Shown here piece after piece: positions 42,690 through 54,800 of a stretch of DNA of 64,000 nt. Numbering within the stretch: position 1 is the first letter of the stretch; each line of letters begins with the position of its first letter. The stretch spans positions 14,756,001 to 14,820,000 of the forward strand of contig CM063106.1 of the NCBI GenBank assembly GCA_031841125.1. The letters are read 5' to 3'. The notes under the pieces were generated by a model. That model saw only the letters and a list, made by a program, of their open reading frames with translations, was not told the origin of the DNA and did not search any database. A program made the translations under genes and the position numbers. Source of the DNA: Acanthococcus lagerstroemiae. Taxonomy: Eukaryota > Arthropoda > Insecta > Hemiptera > Eriococcidae.

Positions 42690-43157
42690 GCCGTGAAAGT
42701 ACCGATGATGCTCCTAGCAGTGGCAGGCCAGTGGAAGTGACGGCGGACCGTCATGTTAGGCGTGTTCGGGAGTTCATGCAACAAGACAGAAAAATAATAA
42801 CCAATGAAATTTATTGTTGAAAGTTTTCATATTCCACGTGGTAGTGTACACCTGTACACTCAGTCATCACACAACATTTAAACATCGAAAAATTTGCGCT
42901 AGGTGGATGCAACCCTGCTTTCCACTCGAATTACACAAGATCTACTGAAATTATTTTAATGGGAGGTATGGGAGCACTCTACCTACTTTCCAAACCTGTC
43001 CCATGTGATTTTCATGTCTTTAGCCCAATGAAAAACGAAGTAGCCGGCGAGAGATACTGCAGTGGCGAAGAGCGCAACGAGATTGGTTGAAATCGAACGG
43101 AAATCTTTCGAAGACGGTATTTGCAAACTTGTGCCACATTATGATAAGTGCCTCAAT
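42690..43157 (+). pseudogene. mariner-family transposase remnant
   Basis: A broken plus-strand reading resembles mariner transposase: an HTH-like segment (NKTEK..., then FHIPRGSVH), then WEVWEHSTYFPNLS followed, after a one-base shift, by PCDFHVFSPMKNEVAG (the block with the last catalytic Asp). It ends with FEDGICKLVPHYDKCLNLI, matching the usual C-terminus. The section between HTH and catalytic blocks is deleted, and several stops occur. It ends just before the large inverted repeat at 43187. Confidence 0.7.
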
Positions 43158-43776
43158 TTAATAAAAAAAAATGTGCTTCAAACATTGTTTACAAATTTGT
43201 AAATTTTCCTAAGGGATTTGTCCTTGAAGTTGTGTACTACAGGGCTGAAAACTGAATGTTACGCAGCGCCTTAAAAATGCAGGTTCTGCAAAATTCTTAC
43301 ATAATCTTTTTAATAATATTTATTGTGAACTTTAAATTATTAGTTCACATACAAATTTTACCTATCTGTAAGATTGAAAGCGCTAAAAAACTTACAAAAC
43401 TTTGTTGCTTTATAGCACCTTTAGTACAGCAGATAGGCAAAATTCACATAGAACCTTAAGTAGTGATGAATAAGATCTACGAAATGAGTCATGTACAAAT
43501 TTTACCTATCTGCAATACTGATGGCGCTAAAGCACTTACAATACTTTGTCGCTTTATTCCAAGTTATGATTTTTACCAGAACTTTTCTTCAATGGTCAAC
43601 CGCCTTCAATACGCGGGATGGATCAAATTTGTGCATAACCGTTTTAGTTCTACTAATTATGAGTAACAAAAAGGGTCATATCCAAATCTTGCCTATCTGT
43701 GAAATTGAAGGCGCCAAGACACATACAATACTTTGTCGCTTTATAGCGCCTTCAATATTGCAAACAGGCAAAATCT

Positions 43777-44040
43777 GTAAATTTTATTTATTTATTTATT
43801 TATTATTTACTGCCCGTGAGCATTTACATATAATCTAATCTAGCTAACTTAACGTTAATAGTGTGGTGCTCATTAGCACCTATGCTACATTACAATCTGG
43901 GCGAGAAAAACATGTCTAATGTAACTGCCCCACATCAGCTTGGAATCTTTTACGAAGGCGCCAGATTGGAGGTGGTTAGAGTAACCTTATTGCCTCAGTG
44001 TTGGGGTGGTGATGGAGTCACTTTTTCAGTGCCCAATTAA
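43777..44040 (-). mobile_element. 3' end of a non-LTR retrotransposon with (AAAT)n tail
   Basis: On the minus strand, noncoding sequence ends in GCTCACGGGCAGTAAATAAT and then (AAAT)n. A TTTATTTATTTATTTATT run at the boundary (43783-43800) is the usual Jockey/CR1-style short-repeat tail. No coding part remains. Confidence 0.5.
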
Positions 44041-44289
44041 GATTTTCGTTGGCCCTAGACAATTTGTTGTTTCAATTTTTTTTTTTTTTTTTGAAAGTTT
44101 ACATGCCACCAGTCATAATTAAATTAACTGCGGCCAGATTCCAGTAAGTAATTTAAAAAAAAGTTCATGATTCGTAGGCCCTAGGCAATTGCCTACTCTG
44201 TCTAATGGATAAATCGGCACTGCACTTCTCATATCTTGAAATTTTCAGGAGAGCGTTTTGAAAATGTCGTCAACTTATAACTTATCAGT

Positions 44290-44522
44290 TAGCTCAATCG
44301 GAAAGCGCTCTTTTCTAATTTTCTTCTCAACCCGAGCTCTGGAATCCGCCCTTTCGAGCATTACTTCAGAGACATCGGTGAGGCTGTTAGGGTTGCTTTA
44401 GCCCTCTTCTCGCCTTGCCGAAAAACCGGCCTAGGTCGAAATGTAGCGAGTTGCTACGTGGGCTCGAACCCGGCACCTCTGGATTCCGAGACCAGCGCGC
44501 TATTCATTCTCGGCCAAGAAGA
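44290..44522 (-). mobile_element. tRNA-derived SINE, type B
   Basis: On the minus strand it starts with a TTGGCCGAGAATGAATAGCG box A region and GGTTCGAGCCC box B, then CTAGGCCGGTTTTTCGGCAA, ACAGCCTCACCGATGTCTCT, TAATGCTCGAAAGGGCGGAT and GCTCGGGTTGAGAAGAAAAT. It aligns with 18476-18680 throughout. It sits inside the spacer of the inverted repeat. Confidence 0.8.
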
Positions 44523-45010
44523 CCCCAACTTATCATATCATTCTGCGAGCCTTACTGCCATTTACTTAGCAGTGGCAGTATTGAGATCTTGATGGAGACG
44601 TTCATTGCTGACATATACCATGGGGCTGCTACCATTTTTCTGAGTACGTTATTCTGAAATCGTTGCACTATGAGACGGTTAGAAACAGCTGTAAAATCTG
44701 TAAATAATTAATTTTTTAGATCCCAATCGTCACTACTGTTAAGGTTATACGTAAATTTTGCCTATCTGCCATACTGAAGGCTCTATAAAGCGACAAAGTA
44801 TTGTAAGCGCTTTAGCGTCATCAATTTCACAGATAGACAAAATTTGTGTATGAACTAATTTAAAGTTTGCGATAAATACTATGAAAAAGCTTATGTAAAA
44901 ATTTTGCATAACCTGCGTTTTTAAGGCGCTGCGTAATATTCAGTTTTCAGCCCGATAGTACATAACTTCAAGGACAAATCGCTTAGGGAAATTTACAAAT
45001 TTAAGAAATA

Positions 45011-45756
45011 AATTTTAAAACACTTTTTTTTTTTTACAAAAGCTAACTTTTTGACTAGATTGCGCTCAAGAATTCAAACTTTTTTTAGCCTATGTATGAC
45101 GATTCACCCTAGTAAAAAGATAAGTAATGAATTAAATCTTAATAATTAAAAAAGATTTTTTAAATCCGTGCATTTGTTCATTTTTTATTAGAGTTTTAAA
45201 TTTACTTATTGACTACCCCTCGTATGTTGGTTATTTATGTTTCCTTTCTTCCAATTTTCCAGTAATTGGCCGACTCCGCCTGTTGGAAGGGGAGAATAAA
45301 ATATTTATTTATTTTGAGGCAAGACTTCTTTACGCAAGTTCAGAATGGGTGATTAACCTAGAAAACGTGAAACGAACGCGAAAGCATGCAACGAAAGTAC
45401 ACGCACCTATCGACTGATTTAGTAACTCTCAGAGCGTGAAAGAAGCTTCGCTTCTGTCAGGTTCCCACTACACTTCACGTATGCTTCTATTCTTCTGACT
45501 TTTGATTTTATCTTTCATTTTTTCTTCCTCTTAATTTTGAGAGGACCTTCAAATTTTCGGAGACCCCTTCAGCAATCAGTACCGCAACTGCTGGAAAGCA
45601 ATTTTCAGGTACCAATGCAATTCTCAACAACTAAACACGTTTTCCAATTTTTTTTTTACTGTGTTGTAGAGCAACGTGTCCCTCACTTTTTTCAATAATT
45701 AGAAATAATATGCCCCCTCTCCTAATTTCAAAAAATCCTTCAGAATCGTCGAAATC
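45011..45756. other. Noncoding stretch
   Basis: AT-rich. A TGTTGGAAGGGGAGAATAAA segment with ATTTATTTATTT (45278-45315) resembles another non-LTR 3' tail, this time on the plus strand. No gene. Confidence 0.4.
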
Positions 45757-47277
45757 TCCAATGCCGTGGCTGTAACTAGTCCTTATTTTATAAAAGTTAC
45801 CATAATGATGTTAATTAGGCATTATTCCACGGGAAATCAATATAAATATTATTGGAAGGGTTAAAGCAAAGACAGACACCTACAAAATGGACAAAAAGTT
45901 TTCTACCCAGAGGAGAGCTTTTAGTTGTGTAACTGGGTTTTTGTTCCTATGCCATGGCCATTTTTTAAGTTGCTTCTTCTGGCACACTGTTTACATGTTT
46001 CATGCGGCTGCGAAGCTGAATGGCTTCGTTTGAATAGTGATAACATAATCCGCATCTTAGATCTTGGATACTGTACGCTTTATCAATTCTGTAATAATAA
46101 ATCAGTGAAATTAGTGTTGTGTACAATTTTTGGTATTCGATAGCGTGGCTGTTCGTTCTCCACCAAAATGATAGGATTTTCACCTGAAACAAGAAGGAGA
46201 ACCCTTAATTAGTACGTGTAATTAAATTAAGATTGAAAAGTAGCTTCGAAAATACTTTAAGGCTGTAGAAAAATAGAATTATTGAAAATTTTCCAATGTC
46301 GTGTCTTGCTTTTTGTCTCTTATGTCGTGGCATAAGCTGCTTCCATTGACCACGGCATTGGAAAGTGATAACCACGACATGAGATTTTGAAAGTGAAATG
46401 TATGTACTTGTACATTTAAACCTACTTACATTTGTTTATCAGTGGTCCTTTCCCATAAAGAACGATTGAAGCGAAAGAAAATTGCCGAGAGGAAGCGACT
46501 GCTAGGTATCAAAAATGATCCAATGTATGTAAACGAGTCTTATCCAAAATTTTATGTTAAGTATTAACTAAATAATATTAAGAGAAACATTTCATTTCAT
46601 GCAAAAGTGTCTCATCTTGCTTAGAGAGTATTTTGATATTTTTACAAGTTTGTTCATTGAGTTTTTGTTTAAATATAATAATTTTGTCTACTAGTCGTAA
46701 ATATCAAAGATTTATTTAGTAATTTTAAGTGAGAAATTCCGTGATTTTATGAAAGTGGTCCTAAATTTTTAGTCAGAATAAGTCTCAGGCTATTTCTCTG
46801 TGTTAATTTTTTGTTTGATTAATGAGTACTGTCCTAATCTCATTTCAAAATCAAGTTAACAAGATTTTTCAAAATATTGTGACTGTTTCATTACCTGTCC
46901 TTTGTATGGGATTCAACTGCAGTCTGGTACCTTACTCCTAAAACATGGTTCTCCACATAATTTTTGCACTGAGATAAGTGATGGGTAAGTTTTTAACACA
47001 ATTTAAACCTGGAATGAAACATATAAATTGTAATACCTATAATAAGTATAATTTTTCAACTAGTCCCCGCCATTCAATACTTACCTAATAAACGTTGGTC
47101 ATTGTTCTCCAACAGGTTAAATACAACAGCATAATATATCTTCTCTTCATGTTGAAGGTTTGAAGTTGAATAACATCTGGCCACGGCATAAGAATTTCCA
47201 ATGCTGTGGCTCATTTTTACTGAGCCACGGCATTGGAGAATAGCCACGGCATGAGAAGTTCTCATGCTGTGGATAGA
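45757..47277. repeat. Cluster of CCACGGCATTGG-type motifs in both orientations
   Basis: Words of the form CCACGGCAT(T/A/G)(G/A)GA or inverse occur at 45758, 45946, 46293, 46321, 46349, 46371, 47179, 47198, 47224, 47242 and 47260. Several pairs form hairpins; the best is 47244-47272 (CCACGGCATGAGAA then TTCTCATGCTGTGG, 13 of 14 pairing). The motifs come in three groups separated by ordinary AT-rich DNA. They may be subterminal binding repeats of a decayed transposon. Confidence 0.6.
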
Positions 47278-48192
47278 TAATATTTTTAAATGCTCTGCCC
47301 CCTCCCCTGGTCAACATGAATTGAGCAAAAGGGTGTTTATGTCTTGTGGGACACACAAACAATAAATTCCACCTTCAAATTTCCCTCAAACAGAAACTTT
47401 TTGAATGGAAAATTTTACTCTGTGAAAATTGCTTTTTTTTTTAGAATTATCCGACTATCCGCAGTCATGGAGGCTTGCGCCAATGAAGGATCTAATGCAG
47501 GTTTCAATGCCTGATTGTTTTTCGTTACTGAACTTTCATAAAATCAACTTGAAAATGCAGTAGGCCTACACTCACTCGAGTCAATAAATTAAAACGTTTA
47601 CGCATTGGCGGGCTGTAGCTTTCGCTGAAATCAAAACCTGAATAATGAACGCGGCTGCCACACGACAACGAATCAAAAATTAATAACAATTAATTCGCTC
47701 TTAACCGCCGTCATTAATTCTAATATTTCACATTGGCTGAAAAAGAATTTCGGTACCTTTTTGCGCTTTTCCGAACTCGTACACTATTATTAAATTAAAT
47801 TGTTTCCGCGCGACGTTTTCTCTAATCTATTTGAGAAAAATTATGTTTACAAAATTGATGAATTAACGTAGTCATAATTCCATGACGGTATATAGTAAAC
47901 AAAAGGGCGTTAAAGTAATTTGTATTCCCTCTTTTCTTTTATAATAATTTTCCCGCTTGAACTATACGCGAAGTACAGCTAACCTTTTTTCTTAATCGAA
48001 TTTTCTCACTTTTTTTGTGACATTTCCGCAGTCATCATAATTCGTTCGGCTGGCGATATGGGATGTACCTATTGCAGAATATATTACGGCGTTATCGATT
48101 ATATTTTATTACTAAATTGGAATTTACAAGGGTAAGAAAATAAAACATTTTAACATTTCAAAAAGATGTTCATCATAATGATGAACTCCCTC
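47278..48192. other. Unique noncoding stretch
   Basis: No coding frame. From about 47560 to 48060 the DNA is repeat-poor, with many TAATTA/ATTAAT words and CpG-bearing unique sequence, similar in style to 38440-39440. A regulatory role is only a guess. Confidence 0.35.
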
Positions 48193-48432
48193 GGCAGGGC
48201 TCACCTCGCCGTCACCGCCTTCCTGCGTCGCCACATGTACAAAGATGGGGAGGTAATGAGGGATGAAGGAAGGAAGCGCGTCCGTCTGTGATGCACCCGA
48301 ATTTCAGGTTACTGCTGTGTGAGCTTTGCCTTGGTGAATAGGGTGTCTCATGGTGGCCCTGGCAAGGCAGCGCAAATCCGAAGCAGACAGGTAAAATGGG
48401 GGCTCGGGCCAGTCTCAATGCGTCCCTCTGGA
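48193..48432 (+). mobile_element. R1-like 3' UTR copy, 3' truncated
   Basis: It parallels 4235-4455 (GGCTCACCTCGCCGTCACC, TGCGTCG, CATGGTGGCCCTGGCAAGG, AAATGGGGGCTCGGGCC). It stops at GCGTCCCTCTGGA, where a GACGAAACT-type repeat begins. It carries no coding part. Confidence 0.7.
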
Positions 48433-48600
48433 CTCAAAAGATTTGTTTGCTTGTTTTTTTCAATAAAAAAACATTTTGGTTGAAAAATCGGCAAATTTTC
48501 AGGTTTTACAAATTTTGTCGGCGAATTTTCAATTTTCAAAAAACATATGTCAGAGAAGTTTTCTCCCCCCTTCCCACTGAAAATCAAGTTTCGTCTCTAC
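48433..48600 (-). mobile_element. ~170 bp GACGAAACT-type repeat, inverted copy
   Basis: On the minus strand it begins TAGAGACGAAACTTGATTTT, then CAGTGGGAAGG and AAATTCGCCGAC/AAAATTTGCCGA words, as in 13045-13352. It appears to be truncated against the R1 tail. Confidence 0.65.
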
Positions 48601-49004
48601 CAAGGAAATGAAGTTTTTTGCGTTCTATTTTTATTTTGGATTTTGCTTACGACAACTGGAGTATTGTGCATTTCGTACTTTCCTAAACGTAACAGACCCT
48701 CCTCGAGTAACGATGTTACTGGTTGTCTGTTACAGGGTGTTTAGCAAATTTGAAAATCAAAAAATTGGACTTTTATTGGATTTCTATTGGACTGTTCTCG
48801 GGCTTTTTATGTTTTACCACGACTACAAAAAAGAAGGGACCACGCAGAGTATGCTTGAGTACTTTGGAAATATAAAAAAGACGTCCAAAAAAGTTAGGTT
48901 GGGATTTCTGGTTCCAAGAAGTAATAATGCATGATTCCCAACTTTTCAATTTTTATTGGATCTGTATTAAAATTTATTAAAATTATTAAACTTTTATTTA
49001 TTTA
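48601..49004. other. Noncoding stretch
   Basis: Contains a 108-codon frame (48608-48934) with no recognisable domain and an atypical composition. The phrase TTTTATTGGA recurs (48770, 48950, 49745), marking older sequence split by the Jockey/CR1-like insertion. Confidence 0.4.
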
Positions 49005-49800
49005 TTTATTTATTGGGGCACCCTCTTCACAGCCCGTGGGCCAATTATGTAGAGGGTGTGTGAAATAATTTGACAAATGATAATAGAAAATAAAAATGAA
49101 AAAAAGAAAAGAAGAAGCAGTTTCGTTCATCCACCGGTTGTAGCGCCGCATCTCCCCACTGAAGGCCCACCTTCCGAACCGCAGAAGAACCCCCAAGTGG
49201 AGTCCACCCAAGCACATTTGCTAAGTATTTTCCTGTACGCCGTGTTAATCGCACAATTCTGTAACGTGTTGCCTGAATCTCGTATAATTAGGTGCTGCTG
49301 CATTCTGCTCAAATTGTTGTACAATTTCATTATTCTATTAAAAGGAGCATTTGTGCAGTGATTGGTTCGTGAATGTTGTATTTCAAATAGGTTTGATTTC
49401 CTAGCCCTGTAAGTGGGTACTCGTATTTTAATTCTCTCCAATAAAGTAGGTTCACTTATTTTATCATGGAGTATTTTGTACAAGAACATTAGGGAAGCTA
49501 TGTTCCTCCGACCCTGAAGACTTTTCATCTCATATCCTTGAATTAACTCTGTATATGTGATAGAGTATGAATAATACGAGAACTGTCTGTAATACAGATA
49601 TCTCAGGAATATTTTCTGTATTTTTTCTATCTCCTTTATAGTAGTAATTGTTGCCGGGTTCCAGACAACTGATGCGTATTCTAGATGCGTTCTTACCAGG
49701 GAGTAGTATGGGGTTTGTATATTAATGGACCATTTTTCAAATATTGGACTTTTATTGGACTTATTGGCCCAGTAGACTGTTGTATTATGCATTAATTGTT
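49005..49800 (-). pseudogene. Jockey/CR1-like non-LTR retrotransposon, RT C-terminal region
   Basis: The minus-strand frame reads TPYYSLVRTHLEYASVVWNP, the typical post-RT block, then IEKIQKIFLRYLYY, QGRRNIASLMFLYKILHD and RARKSNLFEI, RTNHCTNAPFNRIMKLYNNL. The frame stays open to the 3' UTR, which ends in (AAAT)n at about 48995-49016. The RT core and everything upstream are missing, so it is a 5'-truncated insertion. The frame is long and unbroken, so this is one of the younger non-LTR fragments in the window. Confidence 0.8.
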
Positions 49801-49984
49801 ACGTAAGCTTACTTTCAATAAAATAAACTTCGAATTTTTTTCTTTCTAATTTTTGTGAAACTTTACAGTGATATAAGGAGACCTCTTCTCAAACCATTGT
49901 TTAACAATTGAAATACATCCTCATACTACGAAATTATTTTTGATGGAATCGATAAAGTTGCCGGTATTATAGGTGCAAAATTCA
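49801..49984. other. Short noncoding gap
   Basis: No feature recognised between the retrotransposon fragment and the TIR element. Confidence 0.4.
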
Positions 49985-49985
49985 G

Positions 49986-50977
49986 TAGGGGAGCATGGGG
50001 AGAACTGAGACACTTTTTGGAAAACCGTTGTAAAATGACGTAGAACCACTATGGAAAGCTTTGAATAATTGCAACCTATAGTTACGTGACTGAACTACAA
50101 ACCCTCAGAAATTCAACTTCCTTGGGCCATTTCTAAAAATCCTACAGCCCTTCAAAAATTTTGTCTCATATCACCCCACGAGAATTTCAAAGGGAGCATT
50201 GACACAGTGCATGGGGAACAATGAGACAACACATGGGGAACAATGAGACAACACATGAAATACAGAAAATTCAATCAAATGATCATGTTACATAGTACAA
50301 AAAAGTATAAATTTATTTTATATGGACATTACAATTATTAAATTAAACTTGACATTCTGAAATTGAAGAGGGGAAAACAAGTTGGGAAAATTGTAAATAG
50401 GGACCAATGAGACAAAAACTGGGCAACTGATAAGGCCTCTCTGCGGGATGGTTTTCAAGTTTGGTTCAAAAAAATTTCCTGTAGGTGTTCAATGTATAGT
50501 AGTCAACACATTTATTCAGTTTTGGTGGGTAAGATATTCATGCATCGCAAAAATGCTGCATCAACGAAAATTTCCGATATTTCATCTAAAAAATCGTCTT
50601 ATTGCTCCCTAATGCGGCAAAAATGTTCAATCGCTTATAACTCGAAAACAACTTCCTGAAAAAAAACGGTTTTGGTACAGTTTGGTTACTTAATAGATCA
50701 TATTTAAAAAAATATATGATTTACTTCGCAAATACAAATTTTCTTTCTTGTGAACGTTTTTTCGTAAATACTGAAAACTAAAAAATTGACCAAATTTCCA
50801 TCACGTTATCAATATCACAGCTACTAATCGATAGAACTGAAAATTTTTCTACGATAGTGTTAGCTTACTGGATAGTGATGAATATGTGATGCAGTGTTGC
50901 CATTTATAGTTTGTAGTGTCGGCTAAATCAGCACTGTCTCATTGCTCCCTTGTCTCAGTTCTCCCCATGCTCCCCTA
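49986..50977. mobile_element. TIR DNA transposon, ~0.99 kb, non-autonomous
   Basis: GGGGAGCATGGGGAGAACTG at the left end is inverted exactly as CAGTTCTCCCCATGCTCCCC at the right end; the match continues (AGACA/TGTCT). TA stands next to both ends (49986-49987, 50976-50977). Inside, a 22 bp unit CATGGGGAACAATGAGACAA is repeated in tandem near 50212-50260, and ATGAGACA/TCTCATTG words are frequent. No transposase. A TA-type target is suggested but not proven. Confidence 0.75.
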
Positions 50978-51345
50978 CTATACGTGCATTCCTAACTTTT
51001 TTACATTTTTCTTTCACGAATGAGTTTTTTCCATAAAATTATATGTAAAACGATGTGAATCAGTTGAAAACAGAGTTTTTACAGACGGCGCTATCTTGCG
51101 GCGCGTTCCCGAAGTATTACAAGACTTCGGACAGCCGTCAGTACGGGCGAGATAGGCTCGTGTCACTACCTTTATATTGTACCGTGAAGGAAAGTAAAGG
51201 AAAGACTCCTAATTAGAGGTATGTTCCTAGATGTTTCTCAGGTACACTTCACTTGTACTGCAGTCAATTTCGACGAGCGTATGTGGTCGTGCTATGAGAT
51301 CGTAAAAGTATAGCGGTCTGATAAGCTGTCACGCACCGGATGCGC
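50978..51345. other. Noncoding stretch
   Basis: Unique sequence, GC-richer around 51085-51170. No gene recognised. Confidence 0.4.
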
Positions 51346-51830
51346 AATCAGTTACTCTCTAATTACCCAGTTACCCGCGGAAAAGTTACCCATTTGTTAT
51401 CTTCGGATTACCCTCGGATTTGTTCCCCTTTAGTTACCCGGGTAACTGGCGGGATACTATGCAATTAGTTACCATCTAGTTACCCGCGGCGGAAAAGGTT
51501 ACCCTCGGTTACCCTCGGTTACCCTCAGATTACCCTTGTTCCCCTTTAGTTACCCGGGTGACTGTTGGGATTTTGCGCATTGGGCATTATTATTTTTCAG
51601 CACACAGTTGTGGGAACTCGAGGGTAACTGGAAGGGAACTTGAAGGTAACTTACAGGACCGCGTCAGTTACCCTCTGAAACCCTTCAGTTACCGGAAGAA
51701 TCCAAGGGTTTCCAAGAGTAACTTGCGAAGAACCTGTAAACCATAAGAATTTTCCGCCAATCAGAAGTGAATACCCTGCAGTTACCCCTGTTCTCCTTTA
51801 GTTACAGGGTAACTGGCGGGATTTTGCGTA
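51346..51830. repeat. Dense GTTACCC/GGGTAAC motif cluster
   Basis: At least a dozen GTTACCC words and several GGTAAC inverses lie within 485 bp. There is a perfect 14 bp palindrome, GTTACCCGGGTAAC (51433-51446), three tandem GGTTACCCTC decamers (51498-51527), and a longer unit GTTCCCCTTTAGTTACCCGG at 51422, 51538 and 51790. It is not a classic telomere repeat. No reading frame of interest. Confidence 0.7.
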
Positions 51831-54800
51831 TCGGGTTGTAATCTCAGTTTCGTATGTACTCCGAGTGAGGATATTCTTCAGAGATAGCTCTAGTGTACGT
51901 AATACGTATACATAAAAAGATGGCTTACTGATGACCCTAATAGTCTCGCGATGAGGACCAGCCACTTCAGTGTTGTTGAGAAACAGTCTTGATGTGGTTT
52001 CAGTTTCTGATGAATAATTGCAGACCACCAGGGGATTAGGAAAAGTATAATGTTCAGTTGAACTCCATACCCAGAATCTACAAAAATTCTCCCACGTTAT
52101 GATTGAAAGAGTTGAGTGATAAATTAGAGAATATCGAACGTTTTCAAGTCGCAGGTTCTTCAGAAAACTATCTAGACCTTTTCGAAAATTATTTTTTCTT
52201 TCGCCTTCTTTAAAACGACTCAACTGGAGGTTACTTTTGAAATTACACTTCGATAAGCTTGTAGGTCGCGTGCCGTGAACGAACCCAGTGATAAAGCGAT
52301 CGTAGTTCATATTTAAGACGCATCGAGTCGAAACCAAATTGATCAACTGACCGATGCCAAATCGCCGAACCAAGCCGGGGGTTCAAATTTCCAAAAAGTT
52401 ACGCCGATAACGAACGAACGTGCCCGCAAAACAGGCCGTACAACCACGTTTTCGTTTTTGCCGCGTGTATATTGTAATCAAATGATGCTGAAGTGTATTG
52501 TAGCTTATCTGGAAGCATTCCGCTACATTGAACATTAGACTGTACGGTGTATCTCGATGTAACAGGAGGACGTTCTTTGTTGTCACACGCTAGCGATAAC
52601 GTGTTCTTGTGCTTTTGATAAGTGAATGTGTACATTTTCCGTGTGAAAACTATATTTTTCGCGGTTACCCCGATCATCGACTCGAATTTAGAAATTTAAA
52701 TTCCGGATAAAAAGTCATCCCTGCTTTAGAGATGAAAAACGGGAAGGTCGATAAGACCGAAGCACAGAGGCGCCAGGGGCCGGGGGCATTGCCTTCTGTT
52801 CGTGAATCTGGGGCATTAGTATTCTACTCATCCTTTACTTCCTGTCTCAACAAAGGAAATTTTAAGAATGAGAACTCAGTTGCACGAACCGGTGTACCAG
52901 TATAACCGGGTAAACCAGCTGGACGACAGTTTTTCTTCTAATTTTAATAAATGAGATGACTCATGTCCTGAAAAAACTTCAATTACCGTCAAAATTGAGA
53001 CGGATGACAGGCAAAGGGATACTAGTAACATGACTGCAACATCGAGCAAATGGAGTTTATATTTTTGCAAAATATACCTATATTATTTACGTGAATTTTA
53101 CACGTTTGCGGGTTGCATTGCGTTTTAAAAAAGTTGTTTTGAACTTAGCTTTGAATCTCTACATTATGATTAGTAACGGTCTCAAAGTTCACTTTTACGC
53201 AGTTTCTAGCTCGCTAATTCTTCAAACAAGATGTACCTTTTTTTTTTTTTATAACGAATATCGTGTCTTTGTTCAGTGTCCCTCAACGATTGATGAAAAT
53301 GAATGGTCTATGTCCTACAAAATTAATTGATCAGTTATCATTGATCTTATCATTTTTTTTTGGGGGGGGGGGGGGAGGAAGACGAAAGTCGAATTACGTA
53401 CTTCCTGAATGAGTACATAATATATCATTATCTAGTAAAAATTACGGCAGGGAATTCTATAGTATTAATCATAAAATATACTTGTCCTTGATTTTTTGAA
53501 ATTAATATTGAATGTTGTTAAACATCTATAGAAAAATTTATATGCTGCAGAATATTTTTCACTCCCTTATTTAGGTAGACCGCAATGACAAAAAAAAAAG
53601 GTGTTTTTCCAAAAAGAAAAAAAAACTGTTTGATTTTACCAACAAATTTTAAAGAAAACATGGGTCAATCCATATGAACAATTTATGTTCAGGTATTACG
53701 GCCCCAAAATCAGAGATTAAACGGTATTGTGGCACCAATAATTTCATTAAGGCGCCAGAAATTGGTGCCACAGCGTTATTCGATTGTAAATGACTAGGAA
53801 TCTGTTTAGGAGCAAGTGGTTACAATGCCTGAATGAAGGTATTTTCATACTTATAAGCAAATTAGTGCTCAGTATTTATAACTAGACTGCGCTTACTGTT
53901 ATACCCTTTTCACAACTGCACCCGGTTCAGGCACTAGGGTATATATACTAAATCTACACAACGCACATGCGTAGTGGCCTACACATTGGCAACATCACAT
54001 GTGCTAGTGATAAATAATCCGAATAAAGAAGGGCAGTGAACTGTACTGTACGAGGGATGGTTTAGGTACGAATACCAAACGTCTGATGGAAAAAAAGGCA
54101 ATGTTCAAGGTTATAACAGCAGCGAAGTTAAAGCTAGCGGCCATTCTCGTGAGATTTTCAAAAGGAGGTTCAGTGATGTTTTTAGAGATGTCCATGGAAA
54201 ATATATGTGTAGAAGGTAAAAGTGTTAGGAAATGGAATATACTTTCAAGGCCACTAAAAAAAGCTAATGAAAATAATCCAAATCCAATTACGATCACACC
54301 AAAAGTCAGATACCCTTAAGATGAATACTACTACATATAATTTACAGGTCAGACTTCGATAAATTCAAGTCGGAAAGAATAGAATAAAAAAATCGAAAGA
54401 AAAGTCAGAGGAGGATTATAATAAAAGTAGGTTTACCTAGGTATAGTTTCTTATTTGACTTAGTTCTGATTTATTTGTAATATTTTTTACCTATTGTTAT
54501 TTTATTGTTGATTCTTTGGTTCTTCCTTAACCACTATTTTTATTACTGATTTTAAAAAATAAAAAAATAATGGGAAAATTACAAGGCTTTATGATTAAAG
54601 GGAAGGAGGGAAGGTGGGGGCAGTAACTGACTGCAAATAAGAATTCAGACGAATTAGCGCCACTTGAGTCAAAGGCGAAATCAATCCATCAATACTCAGT
54701 GGAGTACGAAGCATAATTATTTGAGAAGGGAGGGGGGGGGGAGACCGTCGTATTTTTCTGGGACCACTTCATACATATGAATACAGACACTCCGATAGCT

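Larger units (their letters stand above)
43187..45010. mobile_element. Large inverted-repeat (foldback) structure
   Basis: About 255 bp at 43187-43450 is inverted at 44757-45010 with roughly 85% agreement by eye (for example TACGCAGCGCCTTAAAAA, GCAGATAGGCAAAATT). Within the arm and again at about 43493 and 43680 the motif TACCTATCTG...GCGCTAAAGCACTTACAATA...TTTGTCGCTTTAT recurs. The spacer holds a non-LTR tail and a type B SINE, so these entered later. Superfamily not assigned. Confidence 0.7.

Noticed and set aside
48608..48934. 108-codon plus-strand frame
   Set aside because: Rich in Phe/Tyr/Leu as expected from AT-rich DNA; no domain and begins within a repeat copy.
51798..52373. 191-codon minus-strand frame
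   Set aside because: Longest frame without a family; it runs into the GTTACCC cluster, shows no motif, and its composition is not coding-like. Left as noncoding.
53731..53772. Hairpin GGCACCAAT.../...ATTGGTGCC
   Set aside because: Single short inverted repeat without target duplication or repeat partners; probably chance or a very decayed MITE.
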